Below are positions 14,299 through 22,058 of a stretch of 26,370 nucleotides of DNA, piece by piece (position 1 is the stretch's first letter; each line of letters opens with the position of its first letter). A model generated the notes under the pieces. That model worked only from the letters and a program-made list of their open reading frames with translations. It was not told the DNA's origin and ran no database searches. The position numbers were made by a program, and so were the translations under genes. The DNA is from Limousia pullorum (GTDB taxonomy: Bacteria; Bacillota; Clostridia; Oscillospirales; Acutalibacteraceae). The stretch spans positions 1 to 26,370 of the forward strand of contig DVNG01000037.1 of the NCBI GenBank assembly GCA_018714545.1, given 5' to 3'.

Positions 14299-14314
14299 TG
14301 TTTCACGTGAAACA
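14299..14314. other. parS site 6
   Basis: Perfect TGTTTCACGTGAAACA, 95 bp from site 5. It is the parS closest to oriC. Confidence 0.95.
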
Positions 14315-14423
14315 CTAAATTTCACACTTTAATATTCTCTCTAAATAATCGTTTATTATATACTGCCGGTATTTCACATTTGAATATATACATTTATATA
14401 AAATATAATAGTATAATATCCTA

Positions 14424-14518
14424 ACTCAGAGATAACCACTCCAAATCCTAAAACCAACCCTTTGACCCGCCGTGAAATACATCCAATTTCCAAAACAAAC
14501 CCTTCCCACGGCGGAACT
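14424..14518 (+). repeat. Modular array, decayed B plus A
   Basis: A decayed B (GAGATAACCACTCC) is followed by one A hairpin (14467-14515) with arms CCGCCGTG/CACGGCGG. The tip points at the jag terminator 16 nt away. Confidence 0.7.
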
Positions 14519-14533
14519 AAAAAAGACGGAAAT

Positions 14534-14567
14534 AAAAAAAGACGGAAATGTTTTGTCATCTCCGTCC
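14534..14567 (-). terminator. Terminator of the rpmH-jag operon
   Basis: On the minus strand GGACGGAGAT pairs with ATTTCCGTC around a short loop and is followed by seven T. Confidence 0.85.
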
Positions 14568-14574
14568 TTAATAA

Positions 14575-15390
14575 TTATTTGTCAATTCTGCCGTAAAGTC
14601 CGGTTGCTCCGCCTTCGTTTAAAGGCTTGCGCTCTACTGCCGGCTTGTCTGTGTCGGTGCGCTTTTTGTCAAAGCTGCCCCTTTTAGAACCGGAGAACTT
14701 GTTATAACGACCTTTCTGACCGTACTTTCCGCCTCTCTGATTTCTGCGCTGTGGCTTCGGCGCTTTTGGATCCGGGCCGATTACCACGTGGCGGGCGGCG
14801 TTTTCTCCCTCACTCCAGGATATTGCGCCGTTTACTTTCTGAACCGCTGTATGAATTATTCTTCTCTCATAAGGGTTCATAGGCTCCAAAGAGGTTTTTG
14901 AACCGGTTTTAACAGCTTTAAAGGCAAGTTTTCTGCCCAAAATAGCGAGAGTTTCCTCTCTCTTTTCTCTGAAGTTTCCTGTATTCAGAGTAATTCTGTA
15001 ATAGTTGTTGTCAACATGATTTGCAACAAGTCCGGTAAGATACTGCAATGCATCCAAAGTTTCCCCTCTTCTGCCGATAACGTACCCAACGTCTTCTCCC
15101 TCGATGGAGATTTCTACACCGTCTTCCTTGTCATGTTTTTCTACTGTAAGATTTTTAGCCCCCATAGCGTCGAGCACATTTTTGAGATACTCAACTGCTG
15201 TATCAACAGGGCTGATCACTATGTAAACTCTTACCTTGGCAGGGCTGCCGCCAAATAATCCTAATTTCTTCTTTTCGGGCATTTTGAGGATTTCAAACTC
15301 GGTTTCAAAGGTTTCTACGCCGAGTTCTCTGCAAGCGTTTTCTCTTGCTTCATCCACAGTTGCTCCTACTCCGATAGCTTCCTTAATCAA
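14575..15390 (-). CDS. jag: RNA-binding protein Jag/KhpB (SpoIIIJ-associated, EloR)
   Basis: A 271-residue protein with the three Jag parts: an N-terminal Jag-N domain (IKEAIGVGATVDEARENA), a KH domain with the GRRGETLDALQYL loop, and an R3H domain around NPYERRIIHTAV. In other Firmicutes it partners KhpA in RNA binding and cell-elongation control. It follows yidC, its usual neighbour. I place the start at the TTG at 15388-15390, which follows AGAAGGTG at good spacing and gives MIKEAIG; a longer frame begins at another TTG. After R3H there is an unusual tail of about 60 residues rich in Arg, Lys, Gly and Gln, probably disordered. Confidence 0.93.
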   Translation of the reverse strand: MIKEAIGVGATVDEARENACRELGVETFETEFEILKMPEKKKLGLFGGSPAKVRVYIVISPVDTAVEYLKNVLDAMGAKNLTVEKHDKEDGVEISIEGEDVGYVIGRRGETLDALQYLTGLVANHVDNNYYRITLNTGNFREKREETLAILGRKLAFKAVKTGSKTSLEPMNPYERRIIHTAVQKVNGAISWSEGENAARHVVIGPDPKAPKPQRRNQRGGKYGQKGRYNKFSGSKRGSFDKKRTDTDKPAVERKPLNEGGATGLYGRIDK

Positions 15391-15512
15391 AATTTCACCT
15401 TCTCGGAACAAATCATGAATTTATGAATTTCAGATTTAAATTTTCTTTCTGTATATAATCCGAATAATCGGATAAATTTCCTATTTAAAAAATATTTGTT
15501 TTGTTCGCTGTT

Positions 15513-16430
15513 TTACTGCAACTTTTGAGCATTTTTCTCCTGTAAACGGAGCAGTGCAACATGCTGAGCTTCCATTTTTCCGCCCATTTTTGTAGCGTTA
15601 TAGAATTTTTGAAGCACAAGTGTCTGAACAAAACTGAGTACGGTTGATACAATCCAGTAAAAACCAACGGCTGAAGGCACATTGAGAGCAATCCATGCTG
15701 AGAAAAGAGGCAATACAAAAAGCATAACCTTCATGCATCCCTGCATCTGATTTCCCTGTATCTTTGTAAGTAAGAGCTGTGAACCTATTGAAGTCAAAAG
15801 ACACAAAACAGGAATTGCATAATAAATTCCGCCGGCAACACTTGGAGTTGACAAAAGGTCAAAGCCCAGCAAATTAAAGCTCTGGTTAAACATGGAAATG
15901 TTTGCAATCTCTGAAGCAGAGAAAATTTCCTGAACAAAGCTTGAATTCTGGATTGCAGGGAAAATATTTACAAATTCAATCTGTCTGTAGAATGCGTTTG
16001 ACGATTGCTGAAGTCCCGGAATGGAATTCATAAAGTCAATAGCCTGGTTTACTGAATCCGATGAAAGATGCAGTGTATTTGTAAGAGGATAGGCAACACT
16101 GTAGAAAACGCCCAAAAGTACAAGCATAGGCAAAATGGAAGTAATACATCCGCTCATAGGAGAGGTGTTCTCTTTCTCGTAAAGCTTCTGCATTTCCTGA
16201 TTAAGCTTGTTTCTGTCGTTTCCGTACTTTTCTCTCAAAAGCTTCTGTTTTTCCTGAAGCTTCTGGTTAGCCGCCATAGATTTTTGCTGTTTAATAGAAA
16301 ACGGGAATGTGATTATCTTAATAATCAATGTAAAGATAATAATCGCTATACCGAAGTTCTTAACGATAAGCAAAGGCCACCACAGCAAGTAGCCCAGTAT
16401 AAAACCAATGTAGTTAAAAATTTGCATCAT
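15513..16430 (-). CDS. yidC: Membrane protein insertase YidC/OxaA
   Basis: A 305-residue polytopic insertase with about five membrane segments. It begins with a hydrophobic stretch without a lipobox cysteine, so it lacks the lipoprotein signal common in Bacillus homologues. IIIFTLIIKIITFPFSIKQQ carries the basic residue that sits in the hydrophilic groove; a charged cytoplasmic hairpin (KLQEKQKLLREKYGND) follows. The loop between the second and third segments is long (about residues 115-190). It inserts membrane proteins alone or with SecYEG. It lies 18 bp behind yidD, with GAGGTAG as ribosome binding site. The 122-bp gap to jag holds only a small ATCCGA/TCGGAT hairpin. Confidence 0.95.
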   Translation of the reverse strand: MMQIFNYIGFILGYLLWWPLLIVKNFGIAIIIFTLIIKIITFPFSIKQQKSMAANQKLQEKQKLLREKYGNDRNKLNQEMQKLYEKENTSPMSGCITSILPMLVLLGVFYSVAYPLTNTLHLSSDSVNQAIDFMNSIPGLQQSSNAFYRQIEFVNIFPAIQNSSFVQEIFSASEIANISMFNQSFNLLGFDLLSTPSVAGGIYYAIPVLCLLTSIGSQLLLTKIQGNQMQGCMKVMLFVLPLFSAWIALNVPSAVGFYWIVSTVLSFVQTLVLQKFYNATKMGGKMEAQHVALLRLQEKNAQKLQ

Positions 16431-16448
16431 GGTTAAACTACCTCACAT

Positions 16449-16685
16449 TTAGCTTTTCCTTTTTTCATTTTTCTTTTCCGGAACGGGGTCATACCCGCCC
16501 TTTGAAAAAGGATTACATCTTAAAATTCTCCAAACGGTGAGAAGGCTTCCTTTAAAAGCGCCGAAACGCTCTATAGCTTCCAGTCCGTACTGGGAACAAG
16601 TGGGATAATATTTGCACTTAGGAGAAGTCCTTGGAGAAATATTTTTCCTATAAAATTTTATAAGCTGTAATAGAATCTGTTTCAT
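16449..16685 (-). CDS. yidD: Membrane protein insertion efficiency factor YidD
   Basis: A 78-residue YidD with the family signature: LIKFYRKNISPRTSPKC, the YYPTCSQYG cysteine motif, and RILRCNPFSKGGYDPVP. It associates with the membrane and assists YidC-dependent insertion. I choose the ATG at 16683-16685, which gives MKQILLQLIKFY as in relatives; a TTG seven codons upstream is possible but neither has a strong ribosome binding site, so coupling to rnpA is likely. It is in the rpmH-rnpA-yidD-yidC-jag operon. Confidence 0.94.
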   Translation of the reverse strand: MKQILLQLIKFYRKNISPRTSPKCKYYPTCSQYGLEAIERFGAFKGSLLTVWRILRCNPFSKGGYDPVPEKKNEKRKS

Positions 16686-16742
16686 AACCAAAGTCTTAAT
16701 AACCAAACAATCCGAAATTTTATAATCTTAAATAAGCGACCT

Positions 16743-17084
16743 TTAGTCTTCAATAATCAATCCCGCAGTTTTCAAATGACTTTGCATACAACTTAAAACT
16801 TCCGTGCTTTTTACATAGGGAGTTTTGCCTCTGGCAACAAAGACAATGTCATACCCCTGTTTGAGATTTCCCTCAAGCATATAAAAAGCCGCCCTTATCA
16901 CTCTTCTGGCTCTGTTTCTTTGGACAGCTTTTCCGATTTTTTTACCGGTAGTGATTCCGTAACGCAGGTTATTTGAATTATTTTTAATTACATATGTCAC
17001 AAGCAAAGGGCTTACAAAAGATCTGCCTCTCTTATAAGCTCTGGAAAATTCTCTTTTTTCTTTTAAAGTGAGGGCATCACTCAT
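16743..17084 (-). CDS. rnpA: Ribonuclease P protein component
   Basis: The 113-residue protein subunit of RNase P, which helps the catalytic RNA remove tRNA 5' leaders. The N-terminal LTLKEKREFSRAYKRGRSF and the RNA-binding motif AVQRNRARRVIRAA are diagnostic. The start is the ATG at 17082-17084, six bases behind AAGGTG; the longer frame starting at 17120 has no better signal. It follows rpmH, with an attenuator-like hairpin in the gap. Confidence 0.96.
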   Translation of the reverse strand: MSDALTLKEKREFSRAYKRGRSFVSPLLVTYVIKNNSNNLRYGITTGKKIGKAVQRNRARRVIRAAFYMLEGNLKQGYDIVFVARGKTPYVKSTEVLSCMQSHLKTAGLIIED

Positions 17085-17173
17085 TAAAATCACCTTAAAC
17101 CGGAAACTTTTTTTAAGCACGTTTAAGCAGCAGAGAACTCTGCCGCTTATCTTCGCCTAAATAATAATTTTTA

Positions 17174-17209
17174 AAAATACAGACCACATTCAACGGTGGC
17201 CTGTATTTT
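17174..17209 (-). terminator. Attenuator-like hairpin between rpmH and rnpA
   Basis: On the minus strand AATACAGGCCAC pairs with GTGGTCTGTATT (one G-U) around an eight-base loop, followed by TTTAAAAATT. A partial terminator here would give more L34 than RNase P protein. Confidence 0.65.
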
Positions 17210-17224
17210 AAGCTTTATTTTTTA

Positions 17225-17359
17225 TTAGTAGGTCAGTCTCTTTCTGCCTTTTGCTCTTCTGCGAGCCAATACTTTACGTCCGTTTCTGTCAGACATTCTC
17301 TTTCTGAAGCCATGCTCTTTTTTTCTGTGAAGCTTTTTTGGCTGGTAAGTTCTCAGCAT
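17225..17359 (-). CDS. rpmH: 50S ribosomal protein L34
   Basis: A 44-residue L34 reading MLRTYQPKKLHRKKEHGF at the start, then RMSDRNGRKVLARRRAKG and ending GRKRLTY. It is highly basic and of normal length. L34 is a late, surface-exposed 23S rRNA-binding protein. The ATG follows GGGAGGA. It heads the leftward operon that runs through rnpA, yidD, yidC and jag and is divergent from dnaA, the standard Firmicutes arrangement. Confidence 0.98.
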   Translation of the reverse strand: MLRTYQPKKLHRKKEHGFRKRMSDRNGRKVLARRRAKGRKRLTY

Positions 17360-17400
17360 TTAAAAATCCTCCCTTCGGATACATAACCTTGCACCTTAGC

Positions 17401-17429
17401 ATTATATATTACTTTTAAAAATACGTCAA
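17401..17429 (-). promoter_or_regulatory. Sigma-A promoter of rpmH
   Basis: On the minus strand TTGACG (17424-17429) and TATAAT (17401-17406) are 17 bp apart. Confidence 0.88.
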
Positions 17430-17641
17430 GGGTTTTACCTCGATTTTTCCACTGTTTAAGGCAAAAAAAAGAATATTTTTTTGTGTATAAATGAGATTTT
17501 TTCCCTTTTTTTCAGGTTATTTGAAAAAATCAGCCTCTAAAGCCGGTGATTTTTTAAGCTTTCAATAAAAATTTCAAAATTTAACCCCGTTTTTCCTATA
17601 TCTTAAAGCTTATACCCCCTTGAAAAAAATTGAAAAATAAG
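17430..17641. other. AT-rich divergent region between rpmH and dnaA
   Basis: No gene. Long A and T tracts are present, with one imperfect DnaA-box-like TTTTTCCACTG near 17444. I see no clustered DnaA boxes here, unlike the upstream origin half of Bacillus subtilis. Confidence 0.5.
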
Positions 17642-17670
17642 TTTACAAGGTAAATTTTTTTTGCTACAAT
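17642..17670 (+). promoter_or_regulatory. Promoter of dnaA
   Basis: TTTACA (17642-17647) and TACAAT (17665-17670) are 17 bp apart, about 130 bp upstream of the dnaA start, leaving a leader of roughly 120 nt. Confidence 0.8.
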
Positions 17671-17732
17671 ATATTATGAGAAATAGTGGAGGGGTATCGC
17701 CTTTTTTCCGCTTTTTATATGCACAGAAAAAA

Positions 17733-17760
17733 CCGAAAGAAAAAATACGCTTTTTTTCGG
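17733..17760 (+). promoter_or_regulatory. Hairpin in the dnaA leader
   Basis: CCGAAAGAAA pairs with TTTTTTTCGG over 10 bp (one G-U) around an eight-base loop. It is not followed by a T run and sits 30 nt before the GGAGG site of dnaA. Confidence 0.5.
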
Positions 17761-17799
17761 CTTAATAAGTGCGACTAAAAATAATATTGGAGGTATTAT

Positions 17800-19128
17800 A
17801 TGGAATCCTTTAACGAGGCATGGGAAATCATATGCGATTACTGTAAAACTAAGATTACAGATGTTGCCTACAAAACATGGATTAGCAGAATTGTTCCCAA
17901 AAATCTCGATTTCGAAAAAGGCGAAGCAATTTTGCTGGTTCCAAATGATTTTCATCGCCAAACCCTCATAAGATGTTATACGGTATTGCTCAATGAAGCA
18001 TTCAACGCCGTTTTTGGAATCGGCTTTACCGTCAAATTCGTAATTCCAAGTGAAGTTGGAGAAGAAAACAACACAAAAAAAGAAGAACCGGAGGATACTT
18101 TCCTTGATACAAACTATGAGTATACCTTTGACACCTTTATTGTAGGTTCTTCAAACAAGTTCGCCCATGCGGCGTCTTTGGCAGTTGCCGCAAATCCGGC
18201 AGGGGCTTACAACCCTTTATTCCTTTACGGAAATTCAGGTCTTGGAAAAACCCACCTTTTGCTGGCTATCGGCAACGATATTAAAAAGACTCACCCTGAA
18301 AGCCATATACTTTATATAAAGGGCGACGACTTTACAAACGAACTCATCGAATCCATTCAGATGAACAGAACCGCTGAGTTCCGTCAGAAATACAGACAGA
18401 CAGATGTTCTTTTAATCGACGACGTTCAGTTTATCGGCGGCAAGGAAAGAACCCAGGAAGAGTTCTTCCATACCTTCGATACTCTTTTCAACGACAAAAA
18501 GCAGATAGTTTTGACATCTGACCGTCCGCCGAAAGAGATAAAAACTCTTTCCGAGCGTCTGCGTTCACGTTTTGAGTCAGGACTTTTGGCAGATATCCAG
18601 CCGCCGGACATAGAAACACGTATCGCTATTATAGAAAGAAAAGCACAGCTCCTCGATCTTAAAATTCCGGACGAGGTTTGCGAGTTTATCGCTTCAAAAA
18701 TCAAGACAAATATCCGTCAGCTTGAGGGCACAGTTAAAAAGCTGAAAGCCAAGAGCCTCTTGAACGGAGAAAGACCAACCATCGCCACAGTTCAGGAGAT
18801 TATTTCCGACATTCTCAACAACGATGTTCCGCCGGAGCTTACAGTTGAGAAGATAGTGGACGAGGTTGCAAGAACTTTCGGAGTTGCTCCCGAGGATATC
18901 CGTTCCAAAAAGAGCAGAAAGGCAAACATCAACCACGCACGTCAGATTGCAATCTATGTTGTAAGAGAGCTCACTCCTCTTTCAATGGTGGCAATCGGCG
19001 AAGAGTTCGGCAACAGACATTATTCTACAATTGTCTACACCGTTCAGCAGGTTGAGGACGAAATGAAAAACGATTCAAAAGTAAGAGAAACAGTAGAGGA
19101 TATTATCAAGAATATTCGAGACAGATAA
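17800..19128 (+). CDS. dnaA: Chromosomal replication initiator DnaA
   Basis: A 442-residue DnaA with domain I (1-80), a short linker, the AAA+ core with Walker A GNSGLGKT at 144-151 and Walker B LLIDD at 204-208, and the DNA-binding domain IV from about 350. It binds DnaA boxes in oriC just downstream, unwinds the duplex and recruits the helicase. The start has GGAGG seven bases upstream. The odd part is the box-reading helix: the family signature GGRDHTTV is GNRHYSTI at residues 404-411. Counting against E. coli, D433 is His, H434 Tyr, T435 Ser, L422 Met and P423 Val, while R399 is kept and K415 is Arg. Confidence 0.98.
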   Translation: MESFNEAWEIICDYCKTKITDVAYKTWISRIVPKNLDFEKGEAILLVPNDFHRQTLIRCYTVLLNEAFNAVFGIGFTVKFVIPSEVGEENNTKKEEPEDTFLDTNYEYTFDTFIVGSSNKFAHAASLAVAANPAGAYNPLFLYGNSGLGKTHLLLAIGNDIKKTHPESHILYIKGDDFTNELIESIQMNRTAEFRQKYRQTDVLLIDDVQFIGGKERTQEEFFHTFDTLFNDKKQIVLTSDRPPKEIKTLSERLRSRFESGLLADIQPPDIETRIAIIERKAQLLDLKIPDEVCEFIASKIKTNIRQLEGTVKKLKAKSLLNGERPTIATVQEIISDILNNDVPPELTVEKIVDEVARTFGVAPEDIRSKKSRKANINHARQIAIYVVRELTPLSMVAIGEEFGNRHYSTIVYTVQQVEDEMKNDSKVRETVEDIIKNIRDR

Positions 19129-19451
19129 TGACCGTTTTTGACTGAATTTGTGAAAAAACAAGGTTTTTTTATCCACAAAAGTTTCAACATTCAACACACA
19201 TAATTAAACGCGTTGTTTATATGTGGAAAACAAGTTGAAATGTTGATAAGTATTCAACATTCCTCAAAATTCGAGGAAGTAAAATTTTTACTTGAATTTT
19301 TTCGATGAATACTTAATTTTTTTTAGTCTTAAACATTTCAACACCCCCTACTACTACTACTCTAATTTAATCATAATCATAACATATCATATGATATGAA
19401 AGAGGCCTTCAGCCTCTTAGGAATGTTGAAACAGAAGGAGAGATAAAAACA
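19129..19451. other. Replication origin oriC
   Basis: The dnaA-dnaN gap carries a cluster of DnaA-box-like sites, then a C-rich block and CTA repeats next to an AT-rich stretch. Boxes: TTATCCACA 19169, GTTTCAACA 19181, CATTCAACA 19188, TTTTCCACA (minus) 19222, ATTTCAACT (minus) 19233, TTATCAACA (minus) 19241, TATTCAACA 19251, ATTTCAACA 19335, GTTTCAACA (minus) 19424. Small hairpins occur at 19260-19278 (TTCCTC/GAGGAA), 19279-19292 and 19400-19418 (AAGAGGC/GCCTCTT). Confidence 0.92.
19335..19395. other. Predicted duplex unwinding element with DnaA trios
   Basis: A box ATTTCAACA (19335-19343) is followed directly by CCCCC and then CTA CTA CTA CTA CTC (19348-19362) and an AT-rich tract with ATCATATGAT. 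The order box, C-rich block, trinucleotides, AT-rich matches the basal unwinding system described for Bacillus subtilis. Confidence 0.75.
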
Positions 19452-20552
19452 ATGAAGTTTAACTGTTCAAGAACAGATCTTGCCAACGCTGTAACCAATG
19501 TTTCAAGAGCGGTTTCAAGCAAAACAACAATTCCTGCCCTTGAAGGAATACTTATAAGAGCAAAAGAAGGACATATTATCCTTTCAGCTTATGATTTGGA
19601 AATAGGAATAACCACTAAAATAGAAGCTTCCGTGCTTACACCGGGAGAAATAGTTGTTTCGGCAAGACTTTTTTCTGAAATTGTGAGAAAGCTTCCGGAA
19701 GAAGTTGTCACAATGGAAACAGACGAAAGACTTATAACATATATAACCAGCGGACAGGCTGATTACCAGATTGTAGGTATTAGCTCCGTTGAATTTCCTG
19801 ACCTTCCTACCTTTGAAACAACAGATGAGATTATAATAAAAGAAGGTCTTATCAAAAATATGATAAAGCAAACCATTTACGCTGTGTCTGAAAACAACGC
19901 AAAAGCCATTTATACAGGTTCTCTCTTTGAGATTTCAAACAAAAACCTGAGAATTGTAGCTGTTGACGGTTTCAGAATGGCTATCAGAACAGAAGCTATC
20001 GACTATGACCGTGACACAAGGTTTGTTATTCCTGGAAAAACCCAGTCAGAGTTTCTAAAGCTTTTGGGCAATGACGAAGATGAAATGGTTTCAATAATTG
20101 TGGGCGAAAGACATGTGATGTTTAAGGTTAAGGAATATTCCATAATTTCAAGACTTATCGAGGGAACTTTCCTTGATTACGAAACCACAATTCCTAAGGG
20201 CGAAGAAACAGTTGTAAATATAAACACAAGAGTTTTGATAAGCGCTGTTGAAAGAATGGCTCTTATCACCAGCGAAAAAATTCAAAGCCCTGTTAAATGC
20301 ACCTTTACAGGTGATGAAATCAGACTTTCCTGCTCAACTGCAGTGGGAAAAGCAACTGATGTTTTGAGAACAACCATTGCCGGAAACGATGTAACCATAG
20401 GTTTTAATCATAAATATCTGCTTGACGCACTTAAAAATGCCGACACAGACGAGGTTAGACTTGTAATAAACGGCGGCCTCTCCCCTATGATTGTAAAACC
20501 TGTATCCGGAGATTCATTCCTGTTCTTAGTAGTTCCAATGAGATTGGCGTAA
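19452..20552 (+). CDS. dnaN: DNA polymerase III beta sliding clamp
   Basis: The 366-residue clamp forms a ring dimer that tethers the replicative polymerase. The opening MKFNCSRTDLANAVTNVSRA, the central VVDGFRMAIR segment (here AVDGFRMAIR) and the C-terminal MIVKPVSGDSFLFLVVPMR are characteristic; the last strand ends PMRLA, normal for the protein-binding pocket side. Length is typical. AGAAGGAG lies 11 bases upstream of the ATG. Some dnaA transcripts may read through, as no terminator lies between the genes. Confidence 0.98.
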   Translation: MKFNCSRTDLANAVTNVSRAVSSKTTIPALEGILIRAKEGHIILSAYDLEIGITTKIEASVLTPGEIVVSARLFSEIVRKLPEEVVTMETDERLITYITSGQADYQIVGISSVEFPDLPTFETTDEIIIKEGLIKNMIKQTIYAVSENNAKAIYTGSLFEISNKNLRIVAVDGFRMAIRTEAIDYDRDTRFVIPGKTQSEFLKLLGNDEDEMVSIIVGERHVMFKVKEYSIISRLIEGTFLDYETTIPKGEETVVNINTRVLISAVERMALITSEKIQSPVKCTFTGDEIRLSCSTAVGKATDVLRTTIAGNDVTIGFNHKYLLDALKNADTDEVRLVINGGLSPMIVKPVSGDSFLFLVVPMRLA

Positions 20553-20626
20553 TTTTTAGATTTTATATATTATCAGATCAAAATTTTGGGATTCAAAGGG
20601 GATATCGGTTCCTTTTGCAGGTGGTT

Positions 20627-20647
20627 TGGAGGACAGCGTCCTCCAAG
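20627..20647. other. Hairpin upstream of yaaA
   Basis: TTGGAGGAC and GTCCTCCAA form a perfect 9-bp stem around AGC. No T run follows on either side, so it is not an obvious terminator. Confidence 0.5.
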
Positions 20648-20689
20648 GTCTTGTGCGGGTATAAAAGAAAGATGGTGTGTTAATTATTT

Positions 20690-20914
20690 ATGAGATATGA
20701 AAGAATTGAGCTGAAGGACGGGGAGGAGTTTATCCGTCTGGATAATTTGCTGAAGTTTGCAGGAGCTGCGGAAACAGGCGGCCACGCCAAGGTTATGATT
20801 CAGGGCGGCCAGGTTACAGTAAACGGAGAGGTCTGCACAATGAGAGGCAAAAAAATGCGTGAGGGCGATACCGCCGTATGCAATGGAGTTACTGTTGAGG
20901 TGTGTAAAAGTTGA
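20690..20914 (+). CDS. yaaA: S4-domain RNA-binding protein YaaA
   Basis: A 74-residue single-domain protein. IRLDNLLKFAGAAETGGHAKVMIQGGQVTVNGEVCTMRGKK-type spacing (residues 15-55) is the S4 RNA-binding fold; the core motif is VNGEV with KKMREGD after it. It lies between dnaN and recF, as in Bacillus subtilis, where yaaA is linked to ribosome assembly. The ribosome binding site is weak (AGATGG). The stop codon overlaps the recF start by four bases (TTGA), so the two are coupled. Confidence 0.9.
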   Translation: MRYERIELKDGEEFIRLDNLLKFAGAAETGGHAKVMIQGGQVTVNGEVCTMRGKKMREGDTAVCNGVTVEVCKS

Positions 20915-22032
20915 AGCTTTTAAAACTGAACTTTAAAGGATTTAGAAATCTTGAGGACGGATTTATCGAGCCGGGAGAAAAAGTAAATGTAATCTACGGC
21001 GAAAACGCTCAGGGTAAAACCAATCTTTTAGAGGCGGTTTGGGTTTTGTGCGGCGCCCACTCTTTCAGAGGCGCAAAGGACAGCGAGCTTGTGGGCTTTA
21101 ACAGTGAAAAAGCCCGGCTTTATGCGGAATTTTACTCACAAAACCGTGTTCAGAATGTGCAGATAAACTTTTATCCAACACAGAATAAAAAAGACAAAAA
21201 AGAAATACTTATAAACGCTATACCTAAATCTGCCGCCGAGCTGGTGGAAAAAACCGGCGCTGTGGTGTTTTCTCCCGAGGATTTGACCCTTGTGAAAAGC
21301 GGCCCTGCCTTTAGGAGAAAATTTATAGACAGCGCAATTTGCAGACAAAAGGTAAAATATGCGTCCGTTTTGGGAAAATACAACAAAACATTAAACCAGC
21401 GAAACGCTTTGCTTAAGGACATACCAAAGCACCGTGAGCTTATGGAAACTCTGGAAATTTGGGATACCGCACTTTGCAGTCTCGGAGGACTGCTGATTAA
21501 AGAGAGAATTGACTATATTAAGAAATTGAATTTGTGTGCGGAAGAATATCACGATGGAATATCCTCAGGAAGAGAAGTCTTAAAGATAACCTATGACACG
21601 AATTTTGAAACAGAAAACCTGACTTCTCAACAGTTGGCGGAAGAAATGTTGAAAAAATTAAGAGCCGGAGTAAAAGAGGATTTGATGAGAGGATATACGG
21701 GAACCGGCCCCCACAGAGATGACGTAAATATGGAGATAAACGGAGTTTCAGCAAGGAATTTCGGCTCGCAGGGTCAGCAAAGAAGCACGGTTTTGTCTTT
21801 AAAGCTGGCGGAAGCAAGGCTTCACCGTGAAATAACCGGTGAAAATCCTATAGTTTTGCTTGACGATGTTTTGTCGGAGCTTGACAACAGCCGTCAGGAT
21901 TATTTACTAAACAAAACTGAAAATTATCAGGTGTTTATAACCTGCTGTGAAGAGTCAAACAAGGAACAGCTTAAAAACGGCAGGATATTTAAAATAGACA
22001 GAGGTAAGGTGCGCCTTATGTCCTCGCTGTGA
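20911..22032 (+). CDS. recF: DNA replication and repair protein RecF
   Basis: A 373-residue SMC-like ATPase that helps load RecA at gaps. Walker A GENAQGKT is at residues 30-37, the signature motif SQGQQRST precedes Walker B VLLDDVLSELD, and FSPEDLTLVKSGP is a RecF-specific stretch. The start is TTG (20911-20913), inside the yaaA stop, and yields the standard MKLLKLNFKGFRN; GAGGTG lies seven bases upstream. Length is normal. Confidence 0.97.
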   Translation: MKLLKLNFKGFRNLEDGFIEPGEKVNVIYGENAQGKTNLLEAVWVLCGAHSFRGAKDSELVGFNSEKARLYAEFYSQNRVQNVQINFYPTQNKKDKKEILINAIPKSAAELVEKTGAVVFSPEDLTLVKSGPAFRRKFIDSAICRQKVKYASVLGKYNKTLNQRNALLKDIPKHRELMETLEIWDTALCSLGGLLIKERIDYIKKLNLCAEEYHDGISSGREVLKITYDTNFETENLTSQQLAEEMLKKLRAGVKEDLMRGYTGTGPHRDDVNMEINGVSARNFGSQGQQRSTVLSLKLAEARLHREITGENPIVLLDDVLSELDNSRQDYLLNKTENYQVFITCCEESNKEQLKNGRIFKIDRGKVRLMSSL

Positions 22033-22058
22033 TTAAATACGTGAAAGGCGGAGACTGA

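Noticed and set aside
14355..14360. A TATAAT on the minus strand as the mnmE promoter
   Set aside because: It has no acceptable -35 or TGn extension and lies over 400 bp from the gene across parS sites and repeats.
17430..17799. Upstream half of a bipartite origin before dnaA
   Set aside because: Only one imperfect box-like sequence is present; the box cluster is between dnaA and dnaN.
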